From the NCBI GenBank assembly GCA_000507305.1, contig DF241084.1, positions 26,089 to 90,088 on the forward strand: a DNA stretch of 64,000 bases. Direction: 5' to 3'. This document shows positions 50,768 to 59,257 of the stretch, piece by piece. A program made the translations under genes and the position numbers. The notes beneath the pieces were generated by a model that was not told the origin of the DNA, searched no databases, and saw only the letters and a program-made list of their open reading frames with translations. How positions within the stretch are numbered: the stretch's first letter is position 1; each line of letters opens with the position of its first letter. Origin of the DNA: Breviolum minutum Mf 1.05b.01. Taxonomy: Eukaryota; Sar; Dinophyceae; Suessiales; Symbiodiniaceae.

Positions 50768-50884
50768 TCTGTTGATGGAAGAAATCCGGCTAACCACCTA
50801 TAGTTGCACAAAACCCTTGTAAACCATGGGATGAACTACCAACCTCAACTGGTGATCGCCGAATTTCTGAACCATCAACAGCAG
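50768..50884. repeat. Family B TIR element
   Basis: TCTGTTGATGGAAGAAATCCGG to GAATTTCTGAACCATCAACAG. Confidence 0.85.
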
Positions 50885-51054
50885 CCTAGCCAGCTGGAAA
50901 ATCTTCGAATCTTTCCTTTTGCAAATACCATCAAAAAGTCGGTGGATTGAATTTTGTTGGCTAGCTACGTGAGGAAAACAGGATTGTGCATGGATGGATT
51001 GGTATACGTTGATTTTTCCACATGTATGCCAAAAAAAGTGCCTGACCCCCTTTC

Positions 51055-51142
51055 CATAGACATCCAAATACCTCCTGAGAAGGTGTTCTATAAGTATGTT
51101 TTTGGGCCCAAATACCTTCTCAGGTAGTTTTGGAGGGAATGT
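51055..51142. repeat. Family L element
   Basis: AGACATCCAAATACCTCCTG with GAGAAGGTGTTC and the complement AAATACCTTCTCAGG. Confidence 0.65.
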
Positions 51143-51194
51143 TCGCAAAAAACACATGATTATGATGGGGATGAAAGTGAATCTTCATCTGTTC

Positions 51195-52920
51195 CTAAAG
51201 GTATAGGCAAAGAAAATCAACCAAAATTAAATACACCAGCCCCATGGTTCCTATAGGGAATGCAAACGTCAACAAAAACATTAGTGTTGGATCCTTATTT
51301 GGGGTGGTGAAACATGCGGGCCCCACAGTTACTTCGGGGTGGTATCTCTTAGCTTCTTTTGCCCCCTCCCAGGATAAAATCATGGCAAGTGAAGGTTCAT
51401 ACAAGGTGGTCCTTTACCGGGACGGGCGGGACAGGCTGAGAGGAGGTGGCAGAGTCTGATGCGGGTGGCCCTCCAGCAGGGTGTGGCGGCATAAGATGAT
51501 CGACGCGGCCGAGGGCAAGAAAGGAAATATTTGTGATTAACCCACCAACATCCACTCCTTGGCGGCCAACCATGGCAAAATGTGAGATGTAGCCTGGTGC
51601 CACAAAATTTTGCGAAGGACTGCGCTCAACTTTGTGCGACGTCCAAAATGCAGTGTAGAAAGGAAGTTCGAATCATAGGCTAACCAGCACCCCAAAAAGG
51701 GAGCCTCTGCAAAGGGTTCATTTCCAACACGCTCGAAACTAGCTTGCTACCGGGTGGTTTTGGAGCAGGGGAGCAAGAGCAACGCGCCCACCAAAAACAG
51801 CTGCCTCCAATGGTCCACCTGCAGCTAGTGGCTTCACCAGCAGGGTAAACCACCTCTAACCTGGAATTCACCCACTCATTGTCCCTCAAAGCAAAATCAA
51901 GGAGGCAGTGGGCCAAAGTTAGGGCAACTCTCTCAGGTGGGTCCCAGAAGCTTGCACACAGCACTGCCATCAGCCCAGAATAGGCTCCAGCCATTCCTGC
52001 ACTGCTCACTATTGCTTCCACATCCACAACTTCAACCACTGGCCCTGAAGCTGAAGAGTCACTCTGGTGGATTGGCAGGCTAGGGTCCACCACACAGTCC
52101 TCTTCTACCACCCCTTCCTCAACAAGGTGCCTGCTTGAGCCACAAACTACAGCAGGCAGAACAAGTAATATCTTCTCAAGAACTTTCTGCTGAACATGCA
52201 TTGACCACCAGTATCATCTTGAAGAGGTTCTGTGACCTGAAATAATGGGTGATGCGGGTCCATCTGGCCCAGTTTTCACGGAGGATATCCCTTTTTGTTG
52301 CAAGCCACGTGTTGACAGCAAACATCATGGGTAACTCTGCTGGGGTGTCTTCGCCAGGTGGAAAGAAGAAGCTGTTGCTACCAGGCCGTAAGTGGCTCTG
52401 GCACAAATCTTGTGTCGACCGATGTGCCAACAATTGGCCGCCAGGGTACCATCCCATCTGCTTCCTGCTGGGTCAAGACCTGGTTCACCAGCCTCCTGTC
52501 TTCTTGTGGCAGGCCAGCAAAGCCAGCAATATGTTCCAAGCCCTGGTGACTGATGCCATCCTTGGCCTTGTGAGCCAAAAATGAATACATGCTTGTAAAG
52601 AATTCTCTTCTCCTCGTCCACCTCCCGAAGGCTTGGGCTTGTGTTCTGCTTGCCAATGGTCTTGCCACAGGCACCATGCACCTAGCACTAAGGGTATGGA
52701 GCTCCACACCCCTACCCCTGCAAGCACCCACTCCAGTAGCATCCACCACAGGTACAATTGGCAATTCAGCTACAGTCACAACAACCCATAAAGGCAGTTT
52801 AAACATTGGCACTGGAAGCTCACACTTGGTCATTGTTCCAGCCTCTGCCTGTGCAAACCCCTGGCCCACACTGCCCATCCTTCTGTCCTTTTTCCCCTGC
52901 CTGCGCAAAGCAAATGCCAA
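51195..52920 (-). CDS. Five-exon gene, unknown protein with a C-terminal membrane helix
   Basis: Exons: 52405-52900 (or from an ATG at 52920), 52209-52334, 51685-52189, 51418-51593 and 51195-51365. Introns: AGATTT|GTGCCA to GCAGAG|TTA (70 bp, phase 0); ATACTG|GTGGTC to TTCAG|CAG (19 bp, phase 0, suspiciously short); GGTGCTG|GTTAGC to CACCAG|GC (91 bp, phase 1); CCCG|GTAAAG to CTGGGAG|GGG (52 bp, phase 0). Parts: FFTSMYSFLAHKAKDGISHQ, LEHIAGFAGLPQEDRRLVNQ, WLATKRDILRENWARWTRIT, EKILLVLPAVVCGSSRHL, LCASFWDPPERVALTLAHCL, FALRDNEWVNSRLEVVYPAG, HFAMVGRQGVDVGGLITN, then a proline-rich linker and a tail LMFLLTFAFPIGTMGLVYLI before TAG. The tail fits a membrane anchor. No domain recognised. No TIR element is present in it. 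If the 5' end is an acceptor (TTGCGCAG|G), the upstream tandem repeats are intronic. Confidence 0.75.
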
Positions 52921-53705
52921 ATGTTTACTGTTTTGAGAAATGCCTTAACAAATGTGGAACCATTCCCACACAAGGGTCTGCCTGTAGGTGTTGGAAGACA
53001 AAACAGTATATACACACATGTGCAACAGGGCAGCACATCGAACCCCACCAGCCAATGCCTGTTTATCAGGCCCCACAGCTTGGGACCATCCTTTCTCACA
53101 AAGACCTGCTTGTGGGTGGCCATTGCCAAACATATGCTGTTGATGCAAAAAAAGCTTAACAAACCTGCAACAAGAAGCAAGCCAAACACCACCAGCCACT
53201 GCCTGCTCACCAGGCCCCACAGTATTGGTGCATCCTTTCCCACAAAGTTCTGCTTGTAGAAGCAATTGTCAAATGTGTGCTGTTGTTTAAAAGCAGGCCT
53301 TAACAAATGTGGAACAAGAAAAAATCATGAAACTCAACTAGCCAATGCCTCTTCAGCAGTCTTTGGGAGTTGGGGAAGCTCTTGGCCAGTAGCCCTGCCT
53401 CTGAAAAAGGCAAAATATATGTGCAGCAGGAAAACAAAACAAACACCACCAGCCATTGCCTGTTCATCCGTCACAGCTTGGGAACAAAGACCTGCCTGTA
53501 GGTGGCAGTTGCCACACATGTGCTGTTGATGAAAAACAGCCCAACAAATCTGCAACAAGAGACAAATCAAACACCACCAGTCACTGCCTGCTCATCAAGC
53601 CCACAGTATTGGCGTGTCCTTTCCCACAAAGTTCTGCCTGTAGAAACAATTGATTGTCAAATGTGTGCTCTTGTTCAAAGCAGGCCTTAAGAAATGTGGA
53701 ACCCG
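52920..53705. repeat. Imperfect tandem repeat, units of about 127-140 bp
   Basis: The motif GCCTGCTCACCAGGCCCCAC, with ACAAAGACCTGCxTGTAGGTGG, and AACACCACCAGCCA-type words, recurs at about 53056, 53196, 53455 and 53582. Units alternate between an ACAGCTTGGGA and an ACAGTATTGG version, so the higher-order period may be two units. It lies between a helicase relic and a five-exon gene. Both strands have open frames, which I attribute to lack of stops in the repeat. Confidence 0.75.
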
Positions 53706-54540
53706 AAAGCTTCGCGAGTAGTGTATTCCATCCAACCGGACGCACCAGTTCGGGCAAAGGGGCACCGAACTCCTGACAAACTGTCTTCCTCCAACGCCAG
53801 CCCAATGGTTGGATAAGTGGTCAAACCACTTCCAACTTTTATAGAAGTTTGTTCGCCCTGTCCGCCCTTTCCTTTGCTCGGCTATATAGGGCCTTGCCCA
53901 GTTTAATGCAGCTCTACCTTTATGGACAACGATCTATTTGCCCACATCAATAACCAGCGACACACCTGGGATCGCTATCCCGGCGTCGGCTATGGTGGTG
54001 GCTGAAATGTGCCCTTTCTCAAACTCACTGGATAGAGTTTTACCCTTCTTGGCTGAAGCTGATAGAACTCGCCAGGCGCCCCGCAGTTGCGCAGCGCCCT
54101 GAGCAGCTGGCGTCCTCAGCAGCCTTGAGGGTCGGGCTAATAATCAAAACGCGAGAGTGTGTGCTGGTAGTGCTGAACGCCGGCATCAGCACCTCCTCTA
54201 CATGATGTGCTCTTTCTCGCCGGTCGCGGTAAACCTTTCATGGCACACCTGGGGCTACAGGCAAAAGGTCGGGTGTGGCCGACATGAATACCACATTAAG
54301 ACTCACAACAATTAGCGAGCTCCAGCAGCATACGCATTTCCGGCGCCCGTTCATGCGCCTCATCAATAATGATGAGCTCACCGGGTCGCAAAAGTGTTGA
54401 ATTAGCAGCGCGAGCGCGAAGGTGGCCTACAGTGGAAGCGACCAAGCCTTCGTTGGCAAAGTGTCCTTTGGCAAATTATGGTGTGGCCGTCACCTGCCGG
54501 TCTATATGTCAAGACTAGCAAACGCCTCGGAAGTTATACA
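53700..54540 (-). pseudogene. Decayed SF2 DEAH-type RNA helicase, resembling RNA-virus helicases
   Basis: Read on the minus strand, helicase superfamily 2 motifs appear in order but in different frames: motif II DEAH at 54353-54364 (after LLRPGELIII), motif III with SAT at 54268-54285, a strand before ISPTL near 54125-54145, motif V ADAGIAIPGV near 53960-54000, motif VI QRKGRTGR at 53853-53876. At least two frameshifts and several stops separate them. Cellular DEAH helicases share these motifs, but the compact spacing and the SATTIADAGIAIPGV form recall helicases of poty-, hypo- or flavi-like RNA viruses; that is inference. The stretch is much richer in CG than its surroundings. It is non-functional. 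No capsid or polymerase motif was found next to it. Confidence 0.6.
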
Positions 54541-54567
54541 TGGGCTTAAAGCCCTTACAAGTAGGAT

Positions 54568-54715
54568 CGCTGGTTGGCTGGCTGTTGTGGCTCTATGGCT
54601 ATGTGGCTAGCTGGCTGATTCAGTGGCTGGCTAGCTATGTGGCTGGGTAGCTATGTAGCCATGAGGCTGACTAGCTATATGGCTGGCTAGGTGTCGCTGT
54701 CTAGGATATGTGGTT
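54568..54715. repeat. GGCTGGCTAGCTATGT minisatellite
   Basis: GGCTGGCT, GGCTAGCTATGTGGCT and ATGGCTGGCTAG variants repeat irregularly with a period near 8 and 24. Confidence 0.75.
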
Positions 54716-54771
54716 GCCTGTGTGGCAAGCTTTTTGGGCAGGTGTGTCCTACCTAGCTCGGCAGCTGGCTA

Positions 54772-54848
54772 TGTCCCATTTATAAGGCCATTTACATGGG
54801 CACCAACAACTCCACTTATAACGGGTTTTTAGGCCCACATTGCAGGAA
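54772..54848. repeat. Family G right half
   Basis: CCCATTTATAAGGCCATTTACATGGG to TTTTTAGGCCCACATTGCAGG. On the minus strand its GTGGGCC is the donor of the exon at 54839-55078. Confidence 0.6.
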
Positions 54849-55078
54849 TCCTCTACTGAAAAAAACAAATAAACCTCCTGGTGATGTTGCTGGGAGGGGA
54901 CCATGTCCAAGGTACCTAGTTGACCAGGAATTTCTTTTCGACCAGGCTGATGGAAGGTGACTTTCGGACTTAACTGGCCTTTTTGGTGGCCTTTTTTGAA
55001 AATTCTAATCGGTAACCAAGAGTGATAAGTATGAAATCCCTTTGGAAATGCAGCATTTTGCCCGGAAGAGCTCACCAA
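54839..55078 (-). CDS. Exon of an unknown protein ending at a family G element
   Basis: The minus frame reads SSSGQNAAFPKGFHTYHSW, FKKGHQKGQLSPKVTFHQPG and KEIPGQLGTLDMVPSQQHHQ, reaching TGCAAT|GTGGGC (phase 0). The donor belongs to the family G arm. The 5' boundary is not clear. Family unknown. Confidence 0.4.
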
Positions 55079-55419
55079 GGTCCAAGATTTATGTAGGAAT
55101 GGTCTATGGGGATGTACTGCGAGTAAGTGATCTTCGGGATTTCACCAAAAAGCATCAACTGCAAAAAGTAGAGGTGAAGGTGTATGTCCCTCTTCAACAT
55201 CACCAAAATGGTTCATAGAATGAAGTAAAACACCTGAAATCCCCCTGGTGAGTGAGTGTTTGGAACCCTTGGAAGCCGAGCCGCAGGAGATGTTTGGGGG
55301 TTCAATACCTATTCACCAGGTATTGGGATGTCAAGGGTTTGGAAAAGGTTGTCAGCTTGGCCTACATGGCTACAGTGAGGACAATGTTCAATAACCCTGG
55401 CATAACAGTTGCTTCAAAA

Positions 55420-55503
55420 CACTCCATGGGACCGGTATATTTACCTGCATTGATCCCAAAGAAAGGTAGGTAAATATACAACCCTCCCACTGATCCCTCA
55501 TGG
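55420..55503. repeat. Family H element, diverged
   Basis: CTCCATGGGACCGGTATATTTACC, AGGTAGGTAAATATACA, CCTCATGGA. Confidence 0.55.
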
Positions 55504-55788
55504 AAAAAGGTTGAATCTGATTCTAACAACCCCCAGGAACATAGCCCAAATCTCCCAAAGCCCAAAAAGGAACGGATTCCCTTCACCGGTGAGAGCAAGG
55601 GTCCGGGGGAGTATGTTCCTGGAGTATGTTGGAAATTGCTTCGAATGAAGTACCGGTAACACACCTCAAATTTCTCTCCAAATACCTGGGTGAGGATCAG
55701 TGTTTGGAACCCTTAAAAGCCTTGCCTCAAGAGATATTTTTTGGGGTGTTCAGATACCTAAAGAACCAGGGACAATTCCGATGTCTGG

Positions 55789-55880
55789 CCCATAGGATCC
55801 ATGTATGGTATATAACGGTATATATACCTACATTTATATACCATATTTTGCCATTAAATATCAACCAAATGTAGGTATGG
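55789..55880. repeat. Family H palindrome
   Basis: CCCATAGGATCCATGTATGG and CAACCAAATGTAGGTATGGG; interior TATATACCTACATTTATATA. Confidence 0.65.
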
Positions 55881-56580
55881 GTAGGGTTTGGAAAAGGTTT
55901 GCTTAAAACAACCCCAATTTCTCTCCCACTTCCCCAAAACGCCAGTCACGTGACTGTCAAACCTCCGTTTTTCCACTCGTTGTTGCACACTAAGGGCCTG
56001 CCAGTATCGGTCCTCAATTGGGAGGTTTGTGATCAAAAAAATGGGGTCGCTGGTGAAATGAACGCTTATGAAGATCGCTTGGGGTTGTTCAGAAGTCCCA
56101 TCACCAGTTACAACCAGGAAGGCCCACAACTCCATCATCTACAGAGGTCCTAACCCCAGGCAAACCCAATGAAAAAAAGGCCATCTACCACAAAGTTTTT
56201 TTATAGCTTTACATATAGGGGATGAAATCCTACCCATGTTATTTTTGGGGGATTTCTTTCATAAGCCATGAGCCATAAGCATGACCATGAACCAGGATTC
56301 GACTCACCTTTCTCAGACCCCCACAAAGTCCAATGAACAAAAAACACAGCTTGACGCCTCCCATGAGATGTTTGGGGTTGAAACCGTACCCCCTGAAGCA
56401 TCCCATTTTTGGGGGTCCCAAAAATGAAGTCCTTCAAAATGGGATGTGTGTATGTTGGCTATAGATTTTTGGACCATCAGGTAAGTGGCTTACAATCAAG
56501 CCAATTAGAGAGAGGCAAGTTGGGAACCACCCCAAAATTAACAGTTCAGTTCACCCCTGAACATGCCATTTCAACCCCAA
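55881..56580. other. Coding potential on both strands, no call
   Basis: Between 55890 and 56140 plus (LPVSVLNWEVCDQKNGVAGE) and minus (FISVHFTSDPIFLITNLPIE) are both open and plausible. 56200-56580 shows no TIR element. Confidence 0.3.
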
Positions 56581-56592
56581 AAATGAGAGAAT

Positions 56593-56792
56593 ACCGTTGA
56601 TGGTTCAGAAATACTAAACAACCAGTTGGGATGTCTACTCTCCCTGAAACTAACATGAAGATAAAAACCCTTTTGGGACGGCCTATTTTCAGGGGCTATG
56701 TTAGTTTCCGGGAATGTAAAACCTTGAAAATAATAGGATAAATTACCATATCAAGTGGTTTTCTCGCCGGATTTCTGAACCATCAACAATAT
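56593..56792. repeat. Family B element with a family D element nested inside
   Basis: TACCGTTGATGGTTCAGAAAT to GATTTCTGAACCATCAACAAT is B. At about 56638-56720 a D copy (CCCTGAAACTAACATG to CTATGTTAGTTTCCGGGA) splits it. Confidence 0.85.
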
Positions 56793-56940
56793 CCCATCGA
56801 CTCCAATCAGAACAGAAACTCGCTCTTAGGGTTAGTTTCAGGAAGGATAATCATCCAACAAATTTTGGCGCTTCAACTTTCTGAGGAGATGAGATCGTCA
56901 CCCCTCCAAAAACATTAAAAGATGGGTTGAAACCATCCAC

Positions 56941-57020
56941 CTACAGGCCCCAAAAACCAGTTATAAGTCTAAGTTGTAAGGGGCTTCTAAATGGGTAACT
57001 GGGGTTCAACAAGACCTAAG
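56941..57020. repeat. Family G left half
   Basis: CTACAGGCCCCAAAAACCAG, TTATAAGTCTAAGTTG, GGGTAACTGGGG. Confidence 0.55.
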
Positions 57021-57047
57021 TTATTCCTGACATAACCCATAACCTTC

Positions 57048-57122
57048 ATTTTTTGGGGTTATAACCCATATTTTGAGGTCTTAAACCATTCATTTTTTTC
57101 ATGGTTTTGGTGTCCAAGGGTA
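57048..57122. repeat. Dispersed repeat shared with 63497-63562
   Basis: GGTTATAACCCATATT, CTTAAACCATTCAT and ATGGTTTTGGTGTCCAA match 63497-63562. Only two copies are seen. Confidence 0.55.
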
Positions 57123-57224
57123 GGGGCCATGAAATCCCAAAACCAAGAAATCACAGCAACAACCAAGAGAAAATGAGGACGAAAATTCGGCCAGGAATTT
57201 CGAGGCAAATCCACCAAAAAGGTT

Positions 57225-57495
57225 GAGTTGTCCCCCTTGTTTCAGGTTTCTAGTCACTACCACAAGGTGGGCCCATTACCAGTTGTAGATTGGGTTGCTG
57301 ATACCCAAAGTGAGGTTTGGTATGGATGGAACCACTCAAAAAAGGCATACTCATCAAACAACCAACCTCAGGAGCATCTCAGCAAATATGACTGGATATC
57401 GTTTTCAACTTGAGAAACGCGTTCCCCCTTTGAGTCACGAAACAAAGCTTTATCCCATCCCCATCTCGGCAATTTATTATAAATCCTTAAACTGA
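57225..57495 (+). CDS. Candidate exon, unknown protein
   Basis: Two plus frames are open: DWVADTQSEVWYGWNHSKKA to a stop at 57413, and YRFQLEKRVPPLSHETKLYP to a stop at 57495. Only one can be real. No splice sites can be assigned. Confidence 0.25.
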
Positions 57496-57592
57496 CATTA
57501 TAGGATTCCCTTACTAAACTAACTTTTGGGGTTTTCCCAACCGGCGGGAATAGGTCGCTATAAATTGCCTATATAGACTTATATACCATGTA
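57466..57592. repeat. Family M TIR element
   Basis: ATCTCGGCAATTTATTATA to TATAAATTGCCTATATAG, middle GGATTCCCTTACT. Confidence 0.75.
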
Positions 57593-57602
57593 CAGGGCCA
57601 TT

Positions 57603-57719
57603 TACCCCCTGGAAGTTTAACAGCTCTTGCCTGAACATATACTATCCCAAAAAAGAGAGTTAAACCATCTTCTAGTCCCATCATTTTTCAGGTTGTTTGT
57701 TCAACTTCGGGAAGGTAAC
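57603..57719. repeat. Family D element, diverged
   Basis: ACCCCCTGGAAGTTTAACAG to TGTTCAACTTCGGGAAGGTAA. Confidence 0.6.
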
Positions 57720-57776
57720 AGGGTGTGATTTAGGCCCACCAAAACCCAAACCGTTTGATACCATGTATAGTGCGAT

Positions 57777-57872
57777 TCCCATTACGGATCCACGGGACGA
57801 TTGTATATTTACCTGACATAAAAACCATAAAAATCAACCATTCATATAGGTAAGTAAACCATAATTACATGG
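57777..57872. repeat. Family H element, diverged
   Basis: CCATTACGGATCCACGGGACG, ATAAAAATCAACCATTCATATAGG, ATTACATGGAACC. Confidence 0.5.
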
Positions 57873-57876
57873 AACC

Positions 57877-57996
57877 TACCAGGTGATTCAATCCGTGACC
57901 TTTTCATCCTCGGTCGTTGGAGGTCACCAACAACCCCTTTTTAAGGGTCACGTAAACTCACCATCCCAAAACGGTCACGGCTTGAATCACCAGGTA
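57877..57996. repeat. Family J TIR element, best copy
   Basis: ACCAGGTGATTCAATCCGTGACC and GGTCACGGCTTGAATCACCAGGT are long inverted arms. Confidence 0.85.
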
Positions 57997-58012
57997 TACG
58001 GGATTTATAGGG

Positions 58013-58498
58013 TTGAATCATAGGCCCCACCCAGGCTACCCCATGGGAGGCACCACAATTTTCACCACAACCAACCGAGGTGCGGATTGGACAAATCATA
58101 AACCTCACGTCCATTGGCTTGACTTCGCTTCCTGGGCAAAGGTTGGTTGCCACGTAATTTTTTTTCGGGACAAGGGTAGGCAGGGAGTTGAACATGGGGA
58201 AAAACACAACCAAAAAGAAAACCCATCAAATAAGTATAGGCAAAACTTATGGGTACAAAAACTGCTAAAGGTTTCAAACGATCTAGTGAGTTACATCTGC
58301 TGCTGTCAAGTCACGAAGCGACTGGCGAGCTCTAGGCGACTATGTGTCTTAAAACTACAATCTAGTGAGTTACATTGCACATCATTTTTTTTCAGGGGGC
58401 TGGGCTATTCGGATATAAGGGACGATGAACTCCTAAGGAGTTCGGAACTTGTGTTCATCCAACAAGGGTGTGACGGGGAGCCGTCATGCAATCACTGA
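58013..58498 (+). CDS. Candidate coding region, unknown protein
   Basis: An open plus frame of 161 codons; typical stretches are HVHWLDFASWAKVGCHVIFF, ENPSNKYRQNLWVQKLLKVS and DIRDDELLRSSELVFIQQG, with TGA at 58498. No intron is needed. The start is not clear, and the minus strand is open over part of it. A direct repeat CTAGTGAGTTACAT occurs at 58283 and 58362. Confidence 0.35.
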   Translation: MNHRPHPGYPMGGTTIFTTTNRGADWTNHKPHVHWLDFASWAKVGCHVIFFRDKGRQGVEHGEKHNQKENPSNKYRQNLWVQKLLKVSNDLVSYICCCQVTKRLASSRRLCVLKLQSSELHCTSFFFRGLGYSDIRDDELLRSSELVFIQQGCDGEPSCNH

Positions 58499-58552
58499 AA
58501 TATCGGATCCCGATCAGTAAAGAAAGATCACCAACAAAAACAAATTCAGGAA
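58498..58552. repeat. Family I right end
   Basis: ATCGGATCCCGATCAGTAAA, ATCACCAACAAAAACAAATTC. Confidence 0.45.
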
Positions 58553-58559
58553 CTATATC

Positions 58560-58665
58560 TTCATTCATGGTCCATGTTCCATTCTACTGATTGGTTTATA
58601 GGAATCCTTCCTTATAGTGGTTTATCATAATCCCCTAAGCCGATCCTTAAAACACATCCCCATAA
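58560..58665. repeat. Family K element
   Basis: CCATTCTACTGATTGGTTTATAGG, AGTGGTTTATCATAATCCCC. Confidence 0.5.
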
Positions 58666-58789
58666 TGCTCGCTGGTTAGGTCAACCTACCAATGTTCAAA
58701 GGGTTTTTTTGTTAAACAGCCCTATTTCTGGGACAGGTGCACCCATGCGGGTAGGTTGATTTCACGTGATCTCTTTTTACCGGAAAAAA

Positions 58790-58896
58790 ATACCCCCTGG
58801 TAAACTAACATAGCTATGGAATATCCCTATTTTCAATAGGAAATACATCTTCAATGAGTCCATTTTCCATTGCTATGTTAGCTTACCGGAGTGTAT
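58790..58896. repeat. Family E TIR element
   Basis: TACCCCCTGGTAAACTAACATAG and its complement ending TTACCGGAGTGTA; a very close relative of 7072-7177. Confidence 0.9.
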
Positions 58897-59079
58897 GTGA
58901 ATTCTGAAAACCCATTGATCGCTATGATGCTGGCCTTTTTTAATAAAACTATTCAACGAATGCCACGGCCTATAGGAGGTTTTTGTTTTTTTTCTGACAT
59001 ATCATTTTTTCTTTCTGAAAAGAAATGTCGGGAAGCCTCAAATGGAAGCTAAAGATGTACATCTCCAACAAAGTTGGTT

Positions 59080-59156
59080 GACTGAAAAAATATTGGCCAA
59101 ATTGGATCGTCTACCAATTTGGAAAACGGGGTAAACAATCAAAAACAACTTTGGAT
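59080..59156. repeat. Family A element, degenerate
   Basis: AAAGTTGGTTGACTGAAAAA, GGCCAAATTGGATCGTC; TIRs eroded. Confidence 0.4.
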
Positions 59157-59257
59157 CCATCACCTACAGCAATGGACTCCCCAACTGTTGTAAGTGGATG
59201 TATTCCTATAGTTATACCCTAAAAAATCCGAACTGTAGTTCCGCTAGACTTCCCCAA

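Noticed and set aside
52830-53306. 158-codon minus frame in the tandem repeats
   Set aside because: Open because the repeat unit lacks stops in that frame; it overlaps a better exon in another frame at its 3' end.
52920-53705. CRISPR-like array
   Set aside because: Units are long, unevenly spaced and diverged, with no short identical repeats or unique spacers, in a eukaryotic setting.
53700-54540. Functional DEAH helicase gene or bacterial contamination
   Set aside because: Motifs are in several frames with stops between them, and no bacterial operon features surround it.
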